In this document: positions 45,173-53,403 of the stretch, one piece after another
How positions within the stretch are numbered: the stretch's first letter is position 1
Layout: each line of letters begins with the position of its first letter
Source of the DNA: Sphingobacterium olei
Lineage (GTDB): Bacteria > Bacteroidota > Bacteroidia > Sphingobacteriales > Sphingobacteriaceae
Assembly: GCF_005048855.1 (NCBI RefSeq)
Contig: NZ_SUME01000010.1
Location: 90,289 to 154,288 of the forward strand
Reading direction: 5' to 3'
DNA: 64,000 nucleotides
Made by a program: the position numbers and the translations under genes
The notes under the pieces: generated by a model
Told to the model about the DNA's origin: nothing
What the model saw: only the letters and a program-made list of their open reading frames with translations
Database searches by the model: none

Positions 45173-45943
45173 ATGGAAGATAAGATAATAGACAAACTGA
45201 ATGAAATTGCTCGAGCAGAAAATGTGACAATATTGTTTGCTTGCGAATCCGGAAGCAGGGGATGGGGATTTCCTTCTGTAGACAGTGATTATGATGTAAG
45301 ATTTATTTTCGTCAGGAATATGGAAGATTACTCTTCGGTCTTCTTGCCGGATATGGATCTGAAATTCCCGATCAATGGCGAACTTGACGTATCAGGATGG
45401 GACATCAAAAAAGTGCTGACCTTATTATTTAAAAGCAATGCTACACCCTTCGAATGGATACAATCACCGATCGTCTATCACGAGGAGAAAGGTTTCAAAA
45501 TAAGTTTTTTAGAGCAGATTGAAAATTTTTTCTGCGCCCGTAGGCAGGTACATCATTACTTGGGCACGGTTCGAAGCAAGATGATGGATCTTGATCGCAA
45601 GACCATCAGGTTGAAGTCGCTATTTTATATATTGAGATCATTATTGGCGGCTGAATGGAGTATTGTCCATAATTCGTATGCTCCAATGGCATTTGAGGAT
45701 TTAGCGGTCTTATTGCCCGATAATATCAAAGACGAGATAAAAGCACTTTTGTCTTTAAAAAGTAGGGTAGACGAGCGCTTCGAGTACAGGTTGTCCTCGG
45801 ATATAAAATCATATATAGGCGAGCAGTTTCCATATCTTGTACGAGAAGCGAAACTTCTTCCCATAACCCAATTTGAAAAGCAGAAGTTAGAAGAATATTT
45901 GAAATTTACACTTTATAGCCATGACTATCAAAGAACTCCGTGA
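45173..45943 (+). CDS. RlaP/YcgL-type nucleotidyltransferase, first of a pair
   Basis: 256 residues. The polymerase-beta-like nucleotidyltransferase motif is clear: LFACESGSRGWGFPSVDSDY followed by DVRFIFVR, where GSRGW and the D-x-D of SDYDVRF are the catalytic block. The helical part continues with FFCARRQVHHYLGTVRSKMM and IRLKSLFYILRSLLAAEWSI. This family (PF10127, RlaP) has been linked by comparative genomics to RNA repair beside RtcB ligase; no rtcB gene is in this window. It overlaps the next gene by 23 bases. Confidence 0.82.
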   Translation: MEDKIIDKLNEIARAENVTILFACESGSRGWGFPSVDSDYDVRFIFVRNMEDYSSVFLPDMDLKFPINGELDVSGWDIKKVLTLLFKSNATPFEWIQSPIVYHEEKGFKISFLEQIENFFCARRQVHHYLGTVRSKMMDLDRKTIRLKSLFYILRSLLAAEWSIVHNSYAPMAFEDLAVLLPDNIKDEIKALLSLKSRVDERFEYRLSSDIKSYIGEQFPYLVREAKLLPITQFEKQKLEEYLKFTLYSHDYQRTP

Positions 45944-46979
45944 CCAAGGTTTAATACTATTTGAAGCTATAGTGGGAAGCCGGGCATATGGCCTTGCAAC
46001 GACCGGGTCAGATACAGATATCAAAGGCGTATTTTATCTGCCGCGCGATCAGTACTTTGGCAGCCAATATATTGCGCAGGTCAACAGCTCAAGCAATGAC
46101 GAGGTATATTACGAACTGGGACGCTTTGTGGAACTGCTGTCTAAGAGCAATCCCAATATATTGGAACTTTTAGCAAGTCCGGCGGAGTGCATTTTGTACA
46201 AAAATCCCATTTTCGAATCGTTTCGGGTAGAAGATTTTATTACACGAGAAACCGTATCGACATTCGCACGGTATGCGATGGTCCAGATCCGCAAAGCACA
46301 GGGATTAAGTAAGAAAGTCAACAATCCTATGGATCCAAAGCGAAAGAGCTTAATAGATTTCTGCTTCATACTGGAGGGCAACGACAGTATACCATTGAAA
46401 GAATGGTTAAGGCTAAGAAAGTGGAAACAGGAGGGTTGCGGATTGACCAAGATAAACCATACCAGAGATTTGTATGCTTTATTTTACGATCCCATCGGTA
46501 ATTTGGAGTACAAAGGAATTATTGCTAAATCGGGGAGTCAGGAGGTATCCTGCACATCGGTTCCCAAGAGCGAAGTCCTACAGGCCTATCTTTTTGTAAA
46601 TCAAGATGCCTATTCTTCGTATTGCAAAGCTTATAAAGAGTACTTTGATTGGGTTGTTCGACGCAATGAAAACCGTTTCCAAGGAACTTTGAAACATGGG
46701 CAAGGTTACGATGCGAAGAACATGATGCATACGATCCGATTGCTTGAGCTAGCGAAGGAGATATTGCTAGATGGCATATTATCGGTAAGAAGGCCGAATA
46801 GAGAATATCTGTTAAAAATAAAAAGCGGATATTATTCATACGATGACCTTTGTCGGCAATCAGAGCGGTTAATGAAGGAAATTGATGTTCTTTCCAAATC
46901 ATGTACTCTACCCGAACGACCAGATTCTCGCAAGCTCGCGCAGCTTTTGGTCAGTATAAGGGAGCAGTTATATAAATAG
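45921..46979 (+). CDS. RlaP/YcgL-type nucleotidyltransferase, second of a pair
   Basis: 352 residues. The motif EAIVGSRAYGLATTGSDTDI KGVFYLPRDQYFG carries the GSR and D-x-D residues of the same superfamily. A helical C-terminal part contains KHGQGYDAKNMMHTIRLLEL AKEILLDGIL, typical of these proteins. The start ATG at 45921 lies inside the previous gene (23-base overlap), so the two are translated together and probably work together on the same RNA ends. Confidence 0.82.
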   Translation: MTIKELRDQGLILFEAIVGSRAYGLATTGSDTDIKGVFYLPRDQYFGSQYIAQVNSSSNDEVYYELGRFVELLSKSNPNILELLASPAECILYKNPIFESFRVEDFITRETVSTFARYAMVQIRKAQGLSKKVNNPMDPKRKSLIDFCFILEGNDSIPLKEWLRLRKWKQEGCGLTKINHTRDLYALFYDPIGNLEYKGIIAKSGSQEVSCTSVPKSEVLQAYLFVNQDAYSSYCKAYKEYFDWVVRRNENRFQGTLKHGQGYDAKNMMHTIRLLELAKEILLDGILSVRRPNREYLLKIKSGYYSYDDLCRQSERLMKEIDVLSKSCTLPERPDSRKLAQLLVSIREQLYK

Positions 46980-47137
46980 TTTTCTCTTTGAGATCTATCG
47001 AACTAGAAAAAGTAAAGAACGCGTATCGCTGGACAATCTATTCCAACCTTAGTACTGATTGGGCCGTCGAGGTAACCACGGGTATTTCCTGATATATCCA
47101 ATATCGGAAATACCCTCGTTTGAACGTGTTATTATTG

Positions 47138-47677
47138 TCAAATGTGTTGCCGTACGATTGAAACTCCACAATCTAGTTTCTTCTTGAATTCGTTAATAAA
47201 GTCTTCCCTAAATTCCGGCAAATTCCAAAACGTAAATCCCAAGTCGCTAAAGCCCCAATCCGGTTCAAATCTATAATTGTGGATTTCAGTCTCTAGTTCG
47301 CATCGAGTACACGATAAGTTGTCACTTAGTGCCTTATTCCAAGGATCTAGATCCCAGTCGTCAAATGCTATGTTCTTATTGCAGTGTGGACAACTCAGTA
47401 CGTTAATGAAGTTCTGTCCAGTGTCAAACACTTTTCGTTCTGTTACGATTTCAAGCCCATTGGTTATAAGATCAAAAGGCAACTTGTCTGGAAAAGTTGT
47501 CACTTGCTTTGCACCGTCAGAGATCGCATATCCGGTATTTGAACTTAAAATGCAGTCTGATGGTGCAGCATTAACTATGTTCATAGATAGCAGCCAGTTC
47601 AAAATTTCCTTTGCCTTGGCTTTGTTGTCCGGATAATTTGATCGTCTCGGAACGATTGAGATACTGTGGTCACTCAT
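47138..47677 (-). CDS. Hypothetical protein with zinc ribbon
   Basis: 179 residues starting MSDHSISIVPRRSNYPDNKA. A zinc-ribbon-like pair CPHC (about 112) and CTRC (about 143) lies in the second half: VLSCPHCNKNIAFDDWDLDP and NLSCTRCELETEIHNY. The N-terminal half is alpha/beta. No family recognised. Soluble, single gene in the island. Confidence 0.65.
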   Translation of the reverse strand: MSDHSISIVPRRSNYPDNKAKAKEILNWLLSMNIVNAAPSDCILSSNTGYAISDGAKQVTTFPDKLPFDLITNGLEIVTERKVFDTGQNFINVLSCPHCNKNIAFDDWDLDPWNKALSDNLSCTRCELETEIHNYRFEPDWGFSDLGFTFWNLPEFREDFINEFKKKLDCGVSIVRQHI

Positions 47678-47759
47678 TATTGGTCGAAAATTAGATAGAA
47701 AAAGATGTGGTTTTTACTCTGTAGCTCTCCATTAAATCGGTTATTAAACGATACGCATA

Positions 47760-48179
47760 TTAGCTAGTTTCTATTATATCTTCTACAATTATGTCCTTCA
47801 AAATCACAGAAATGATGGTTGCGTCTTTTTCAAGAACAATCTCACCATCCACATCGTAAAATTCACTTCCTTGATCAGGAATCATTATACTAGTGACATT
47901 AAAATTTTCAAAGTCTATTTTTGCATTTTGATCGTCTAACTGGTTTAAAATAGTATGCCAATTATCCTCTATTTTTTTAAAATATTCAGTCTGGTAAAAG
48001 GAAATTTCCGTTCCGTTAATAGGAAATAGTAATTCGATATTTTTGCCCATTTTGGAATCAATAAATCCTTTGTAATTTTTCGTGCCGTTAAATTCAATAA
48101 AGTTAAATTTCCCGATGCTGTTAAGAACTGCATTCTCATGTTCTTTTTTTGAGGATTTAAAAAAGCTAAATATTCCCAT
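47760..48179 (-). CDS. Hypothetical protein (island cassette)
   Basis: 139 residues starting MGIFSFFKSSKKEHENAVLN. Mixed alpha/beta, acidic, with KFNFIEFNGTKNYKGFIDSK, FYQTEYFKKIEDNWHTILNQ and a strand-rich C-terminus (ATIISVILKDIIVEDIIETS). The start MGIFSFFK is frequent in soluble cassette proteins of this phylum. No family recognised. Confidence 0.62.
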   Translation of the reverse strand: MGIFSFFKSSKKEHENAVLNSIGKFNFIEFNGTKNYKGFIDSKMGKNIELLFPINGTEISFYQTEYFKKIEDNWHTILNQLDDQNAKIDFENFNVTSIMIPDQGSEFYDVDGEIVLEKDATIISVILKDIIVEDIIETS

Positions 48180-48314
48180 GTTTCTTCAAGTTATTTTTGG
48201 TTACTCTTGCCCATACGTTATTGGTAATATCTTGTTATGCGGTTGGCTTCTTGTGTGTTGCACGTTTGGTGTCATTTGATAGTGTTTTATTGTTTGATTT
48301 TTGCCGTTTGCTGC

Positions 48315-48764
48315 TTACATTAGACTCTTTAATTTATTCTCGTTCAACTTGTAAGGCCAATGATTCTCCTCGTAAGACTGTGAACAGAACTGTCTTAAAA
48401 CGATACGAAATGGTTCAAGTATTTCTTTATCGGTTCCTTTTATTGTCAGTAGCAGTGTATTGTTGGCACTCCCACCATGGAGGTCTTGTGTTTCAATAAT
48501 TGTCAAAACGATGCTTTGTCCTGCTCTTTCAAAGTCAAAAAAATATGCTGCCGGCTCAAGCCACCAGGTTGTTCTCCTAAGTTCGTTATCTTGTAGGTTG
48601 GTAACTGTATTATAAAGTTCCTCAATCGGATCATTTAAAACGTCTGAAGCAGCAAATTCCAGATGAAAGTCCCTATGATGGATTTCCACCGGTAGCCAAC
48701 CGTGTTCAGGTATACCTAATGCTATTAAAACAGAATTGTCCATTTTGCTATCGAATTTCAACAT
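48315..48764 (-). CDS. Hypothetical protein (island cassette)
   Basis: 149 residues; an ATG seven codons in (48743) is also possible. It has IEELYNTVTNLQDNELRRTT and WWLEPAAYFFDFERAGQSIV followed by a strand region (VLTIIETQDLHGGSANNTLL LTIKGT). The pattern is that of a small soluble beta-rich protein, possibly an immunity protein. No family recognised. Confidence 0.6.
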   Translation of the reverse strand: MLKFDSKMDNSVLIALGIPEHGWLPVEIHHRDFHLEFAASDVLNDPIEELYNTVTNLQDNELRRTTWWLEPAAYFFDFERAGQSIVLTIIETQDLHGGSANNTLLLTIKGTDKEILEPFRIVLRQFCSQSYEENHWPYKLNENKLKSLM

Positions 48765-48925
48765 GCAGTTGCCACTAGTTTCATATTGATATGTTGCAGC
48801 AAGATAATCAAATTGTTATACAATTTTAAGTAGTAGAACTCGGAAATAATTGTGATAGTATATTTACGTTTGGTTTCCGGCATTTTTGTTAGCTCTCTCA
48901 TTAAATATTTATAATGCAGATTTTT

Positions 48926-49010
48926 ATTATTTTTACAAGAGCCGTTTACGCAATCGGATATATAGAATGATTAGCGATACAAAGTAACGGTAAAAGGTAG
49001 TTAGCGGTCA
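48926..49010 (+). repeat. Dispersed repeat family 2, copy b
   Basis: Counterpart of 43292-43375 (ATTATTTTTACA, TTTACGCAATCGGATATA, TAGAATGATT, AACGGTAAAAGGTAGTTAGC). It ends 22 bp before the start of the next plus-strand gene. Confidence 0.7.
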
Positions 49011-49031
49011 GGCTAAAAAATAGCATAGACA

Positions 49032-50024
49032 ATGAAATGTGAAAGTTGTAATATAAAAGAAATTGAAGTTGAAGACCTTGCAGACGAAGGACAAAATCCT
49101 TTTCGTCTGTGTTTGCCTTGCCACGACAGATTATTGAATAAAGCATTAAGACCTTTGGAGTTTTTCAATTTAACTGCCATTCACGGACACGCTTACTATT
49201 TACACGATGACTTTTACAATTACGGCACGGGAGAAGCAACACAATCGGATATTGAAGTAATTGATGCTGAAAAATTTCCGTTTCCAGACATTGAGCAGTT
49301 CAAAGATGATTTAAATAGACTTATTGACTTTTCATTTGTTCAGTATTTCACGGATGATTTTGTTATCACCGAACTTCAAAAGTTCGACAAATTGGAAGTC
49401 CTTAAAAGACTTAAAGAAAAGGTAGATTACAATCGTGCTATCAATTACAAAGCCTATGAAATTGCTGGAAAGATAGTCGGGAAGACAGCAGAAGAGTGGA
49501 TAAAGAAAGAATGGGCTAATAGACGAGAAAATGAACTTCAACTATTTGCAGAGCCAATCGCAAAGTGTGTGGATTTTGACGACGCATTTAAAATTCTTAA
49601 AACAGAACTTGAAAGCGGAGATGACAAATTTTTAACCGAAAATGTTTCTGCACTACTCTATTTTCAAAGCGACAAGACACTTGACTGGATAGAAGAAGTT
49701 TGTGAAAGAATAAAAGATATTTCTTCAAGTTGGGGACAGCTTGCTGCAAGTTCACAGTTTACTTGGGAAAGAGCAAATAATTGGCTGACAATCGGACGGC
49801 CTTTGAGTTTGATAGCACTTGACAGCTTGATTTATTGCACTACAAATGGGAAAAGGTTAAATCAATCTCTTTGGTTACGAAAATTGAACCCAAGACTAGT
49901 TGACAATCCGAGACCTGAAGTCCTTGCTAATAGGCTTAGAAATTATTTGACTGTTGATAGTGTTCCAAGAACCAAAAATGCGGTAGAAACAATTATCGAG
50001 AATGTGTTTGAAGCGACAGAATAA
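49032..50024 (+). CDS. Hypothetical protein with N-terminal zinc finger
   Basis: 330 residues. CxxC pairs at residues 3-6 (KCESCNIKE) and about 32-35 (LCLPCHDRL) suggest a small zinc-binding module. The rest is helical, with an acidic middle (NGYGTGEATQSD-like turn, then PDIEQFKDDLNRLIDFSFVQ) and SGDDKFLTENVSALLYFQSD. No family recognised. The preceding repeat of family 2 may hold its promoter. Confidence 0.65.
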   Translation: MKCESCNIKEIEVEDLADEGQNPFRLCLPCHDRLLNKALRPLEFFNLTAIHGHAYYLHDDFYNYGTGEATQSDIEVIDAEKFPFPDIEQFKDDLNRLIDFSFVQYFTDDFVITELQKFDKLEVLKRLKEKVDYNRAINYKAYEIAGKIVGKTAEEWIKKEWANRRENELQLFAEPIAKCVDFDDAFKILKTELESGDDKFLTENVSALLYFQSDKTLDWIEEVCERIKDISSSWGQLAASSQFTWERANNWLTIGRPLSLIALDSLIYCTTNGKRLNQSLWLRKLNPRLVDNPRPEVLANRLRNYLTVDSVPRTKNAVETIIENVFEATE

Positions 50025-50166
50025 AGAAGCCTGAACTCCCTAATAAGGAGGAACCGGTAGTCCACCTGTTTACTCTTACATGCTCCATCTATAGCCTCCT
50101 ATTGTTAATCATACCTATCTTTACACTTTTTAAATCCGTAGTTATAATATACCCGTTTTCAAACGC

Positions 50167-50192
50167 TTATAAACGACTATAGTCGTTTATAA
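50167..50192. promoter_or_regulatory. Perfect 26-bp palindrome before the PD-(D/E)XK gene
   Basis: Positions 50167-50192 are their own reverse complement; the centre is ACGACTATAGTCGT. It lies 73 bp before the ATG at 50266 and is a candidate operator or recombination site. Confidence 0.6.
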
Positions 50193-50265
50193 TACAGCTA
50201 ATATTTTTAGTTTTTTAGATGTTTGCTTTATCATTTATTCATGTTAACGTAAACACTATTTAATT

Positions 50266-51320
50266 ATGAAAGAGCTAGAAAATCCCGTATTCATTGACCC
50301 TACTACCGATGAGGGGTTCAAATGGTTATTTGGCGATAAGATTAATCTTATCAATTTTCTCAATATCATCTTCCGGAGCCTTAAGGTCATTGTCGATCTC
50401 ACCTACCGTGATACCGAGCGGGTCGGGGCAGCAGAAGATATCGGTACGGTTATCTTCGATCTGATGGTCGAGACCAGTACGGGGCAGGAGATCATCATCG
50501 AGATGCAGACCAGCCGGCATTCGAATCTCAAGAAGCGGATGCTATACTATGCGAGCAAGGTTATTTCGGACAAAGCGCCCCATGGCGACCGCAGAGGCTG
50601 GGCATACTCCCTTCCCGAAGTGTACACCATTGTACTGATGGATGGTTTCCATATGCCCGATAGCAGCAGTAGGGATCATTTACACGATATCTGCCTGTGC
50701 AATAGAGACTCGGGAGAAATATTTTGCTGAATGTGTTTTATTTATATGGCCAGCAAGAGTCTTTCGTTGAAATTGCCAAATATGCAAATTCAACTCAAGA
50801 GTTTTACGAAGGATTGGGGTTTATTTACATGGAACTCATTAACTTTGTAAAAGGCGAAGCAGAGTTGGAGAGCGAGCTGGACAAGGTATTTTTTATGCTC
50901 AAGAATATGTCCAGGTTAAAGAAACTGCCTCGGATACTGAATTCGGGCATTTTCCAGCGGTTTTTCCAGCTGGCGAGCTACGCAAAATTGACAAAGGAGG
51001 AGCGATATATGTATGATATCAGTTTAAAGCGCAAATGGGACGCGGAAGCCGTTCGACAGGCGCACGAGGAAGATAGGCAGGAGTTATTGGCGAAGCAGCA
51101 GGCACTGGAGGCACAAAGGCAAGCATTAGAAGAGAAGCAGCGAGCATTAGAAGAGGCGCATGTGTTAAATTTAGCCCAGGCTAAAAAGGAAGCACTTGCC
51201 GAAGGCGAGCGCAAAAAAGCTATAGAATCCGCACGGAGGATGTTAAGCAAAGGCTATAACATACAGGAAATCTGTGATCTTCTGGGTCTTACCTTAGAAG
51301 AGGTCGGGAACTCGAAATAG
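50266..51320 (+). pseudogene. PD-(D/E)XK nuclease family gene interrupted by a short insert
   Basis: The N-terminal part (50266-50724; VFIDPTTDEGFKWLFGDKIN, TVIFDLMVETSTGQEIIIEM QTSRHSNLKKRM) and the C-terminal part (from 50805; YEGLGFIYMELINFVKGEAE, RFFQLASYAKLTKEERYMYD and a Gln/Glu/Arg coiled coil) are the two halves of one transposase/Rpn-like family protein. In relatives they join as ...EVFYDKLxFIYLE. Here about 80 bases with a TGA lie between GEIF and YEGL and shift the frame. A long coiled coil and a helix-turn-helix-like tail follow. The gene may be dead, or read by an unusual recoding event. Confidence 0.75.
50725..50804 (+). repeat. Short hairpin-bearing insert A in a PD-(D/E)XK gene
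   Basis: An 80-base insert with TTT at both borders (50722-50724 and 50802-50804). The first ~42 bases match the insert at 63392 at about three quarters of positions, including GGCCAGCAAGAG versus GGCCATCAAGAG. A hairpin follows (GTTGAAATTGC at 50766 and GCAAATTCAAC at 50784, one mismatch). Confidence 0.55.
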
Positions 51321-51376
51321 TTTTTAAGTTGCCTCGGGAAATCAGTTGCTGAGATAGCTATCCTCCAAAATATACA

Positions 51377-51404
51377 AGCGTTCTGAATCGGAACGCTTTT
51401 TTTG
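51377..51404 (+). terminator. Terminator after the second PD-(D/E)XK gene
   Basis: AGCGTTC and GAACGCT form a 7-bp stem with loop TGAATCG, followed by TTTTTTTG. It is nearly the same element as at 42341. Confidence 0.85.
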
Positions 51405-51468
51405 TAGCCAGAATAGGGATATACAGAGCTAGCTGTCAAACTAAAAAGAATTAACAATTTTTAAAAAA

Positions 51469-52020
51469 GTGGACATACATAAAATTTTCAACGTTGGGAT
51501 AGATCAAAAAAATGTTATTTGTCCGCCCGATCAAGTTTTCGCCCGACCGGAATTTGAATACCTGCTGACTATTGGTGGTGACCTAGTTGATGACGAAAAA
51601 GAATATGATAAGCTTAAAAAATTCTTAAAGACAATTGGTGAGACCGAACTATACATCTGTGAAAACTTGGGAGCAACGGTTACAGATCGAAAATCATCAT
51701 TCAAAACAATAATAAATCTAAAAGAAGGCTATAACTTTTTCCAAGAAAAAGTAAGGGAATTTGAACCTCCTTTCGGTTGGTTTACAAATCACTTTTATGT
51801 GTATGGTCAAAATGAAAATTGGGGAATATACATCTGTGAGTTTCCAACAATTAATATTATTGGTTGCAAAAGAGATCTTTCAGAAGAATTTAGGAAAGTA
51901 TTTTTAATCAATGGAAATGGTTATGCCGATTTAAAGGAGTTTGTTGATGCTGAATTTCAGACGCAACCTGACCTTTTAAATAATTTTCTTAGGCATTACC
52001 AACTTGAAGATAGCGATTAA
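51469..52020 (+). CDS. Hypothetical protein (island cassette)
   Basis: 183 residues with GTG as the only usable start. Contains DQVFARPEFEYLLTIGGDLV DDEKEYDKLKKFLKTIGETE, then LYICENLGATVT, WFTNHFYVYGQNENWGIYIC and a helical end. The aromatic-rich YVYGQNENWGIYICEFPT looks like a conserved core. No family recognised; soluble, and similar in size to immunity proteins. Confidence 0.62.
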   Translation: MDIHKIFNVGIDQKNVICPPDQVFARPEFEYLLTIGGDLVDDEKEYDKLKKFLKTIGETELYICENLGATVTDRKSSFKTIINLKEGYNFFQEKVREFEPPFGWFTNHFYVYGQNENWGIYICEFPTINIIGCKRDLSEEFRKVFLINGNGYADLKEFVDAEFQTQPDLLNNFLRHYQLEDSD

Positions 52021-52161
52021 AAAAAAGAACTGAAGGGATGCGAACCGCGATCAAGATTGTTCCAGCGTCGTGTAAAATTTGTAAATTAGCAGAACGATTC
52101 GGCTTAGCAACCGTTATTGGCAAATTTTCCTCAGTGTTTACAGAATAAAAAGCTGGTGTAA

Positions 52162-52620
52162 ATGAATAAAGTAAAATCAAAATTGTATCGGAAAGTAAAT
52201 ACGAAAACATACAATGTCCACCATAATTTTGGAGGAGATTTCAAAGATTCGAGAAATACCCGCCAAGAAACTATACAGCAAACCAAGGGCTCTATGTTTG
52301 GTAAAAAACAAAGAGGATTAGATCATACTCCTTTATATAGATTTCTTTTATCTAACGTCGGAAAAAAATGGGATGAAGTATACGGTGAGGCAAAATCTAG
52401 ATTAGACCGACCTGAGCCAATATTTCATTTAGTTGCTTTAAATGAAAATAACAAGGAAGATTACGTCCGTACCGGAGAGTCTACCTATTTTTCTGGATTA
52501 TATGTAGATCGAGAAGGATTTTTACAAATAACAAATCCGAACCTGGAAGCAGCACATATGAAACCTTTTTGCAGCTGTTGTACCCACACGTTCAACGGAA
52601 AATTATTCGGAAGCAGATAA
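52162..52620 (+). CDS. Hypothetical protein with C-terminal Cys cluster
   Basis: 152 residues. Basic N-terminus (MNKVKSKLYRKVNTKTYNVH), then DHTPLYRFLLSNVGKKWDEV YGEAKSRLD, and a C-terminal KPFCSCCTHTFNGKLFGSR. The three-Cys cluster suggests a metal site. No family recognised. Looks intact from start to stop. Confidence 0.6.
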   Translation: MNKVKSKLYRKVNTKTYNVHHNFGGDFKDSRNTRQETIQQTKGSMFGKKQRGLDHTPLYRFLLSNVGKKWDEVYGEAKSRLDRPEPIFHLVALNENNKEDYVRTGESTYFSGLYVDREGFLQITNPNLEAAHMKPFCSCCTHTFNGKLFGSR

Positions 52621-52675
52621 AATCATTTACATAATTTTACTTCGTTTACGTCAAAGGGTAAAATATTCCAACTCA

Positions 52676-52873
52676 AGTTTCGGGAGGGCCGTTGATCGGA
52701 TTGAGCCTGAAAACCCCGATCTGGTCCGTAAGATTTGGGATGCGGAAAAATATATCGATGAAGATGTATTGACACCAGATAGGTCGCCGATCGACGGCGA
52801 TGATGCGCTTTCGATGATCGATGCCTTCATGGTTGGTTATGTAATCCAACTTGCCGTTGAAACTGATAACTAA
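52676..52873 (+). pseudogene. C-terminal stump of an unknown acidic protein
   Basis: A frame without a plausible start reads GRAVDRIEPENPDLVRKIWD AEKYIDEDVL and ends DALSMIDAFMVGYVIQLAVE TDN-stop. The composition is protein-like and differs in frame from the gene before it, so it is probably what remains of a truncated gene. Confidence 0.35.
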
Positions 52874-53089
52874 GCTGGACACCTTAATTAAATAAATTTA
52901 TAAGCCTCTTCCCCAGAAATTACATTAATAATCATAGTAGGAAGATTATACATGGGCATGGATGTACAACAATGAAAGGTCTCATTCGTCTTTGGGGCAG
53001 TTAAGACCGACAGCATAACAATAGCAAGTCAGGTAAATTTTCTAATTTAGCACGCTCCTAGATTTTGGGAGAGGTTAATACCATTTTTA

Positions 53090-53245
53090 ATGCAAAATAA
53101 TAAAAAAGTCGATTATTGGAGAGTAATTATATCTTCTAGTGTTGTTATAGGGTTCTATTTTTTTTATCTAAACACTTTTCGTCGGATAATTATATTAATT
53201 GTTATTATAGTTTCATTATTGGGAGGTATTATCGGTTATATCTAA
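53090..53245 (+). CDS. 51-residue membrane peptide
   Basis: ATG at 53090 to TAA at 53245. MQNNKKVDYWR is followed by two hydrophobic segments (VIISSSVVIGFYFFYLN and IIILIVIIVSLLGGIIGYI) joined by TFRR. The layout is that of a small double-spanning membrane protein; no family recognised. AT-rich sequence makes chance frames likely, so confidence is limited. Confidence 0.4.
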   Translation: MQNNKKVDYWRVIISSSVVIGFYFFYLNTFRRIIILIVIIVSLLGGIIGYI

Positions 53246-53403
53246 TCTATAACGGAATTGCGTTCCGCTTCGCTACCTGGATAAAGCTAAACCCTTTATT
53301 CTCGGGCGTTCTCACATTTTACAAAGGTAAGCACATGATTCTGAAACCAAATGGTAAGACTTTAAAAGTTACTTCTATAGGTCAAATGCCCTACAAATAT
53401 GAA

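Noticed and set aside
50716..50730. Canonical -1 ribosomal frameshift at the junction of the two PD-(D/E)XK halves
   Set aside because: The bases GAA ATA TTT TGC TGA do not form an X XXY YYZ slippery heptamer, and the paralogues show that the whole insert is extra.
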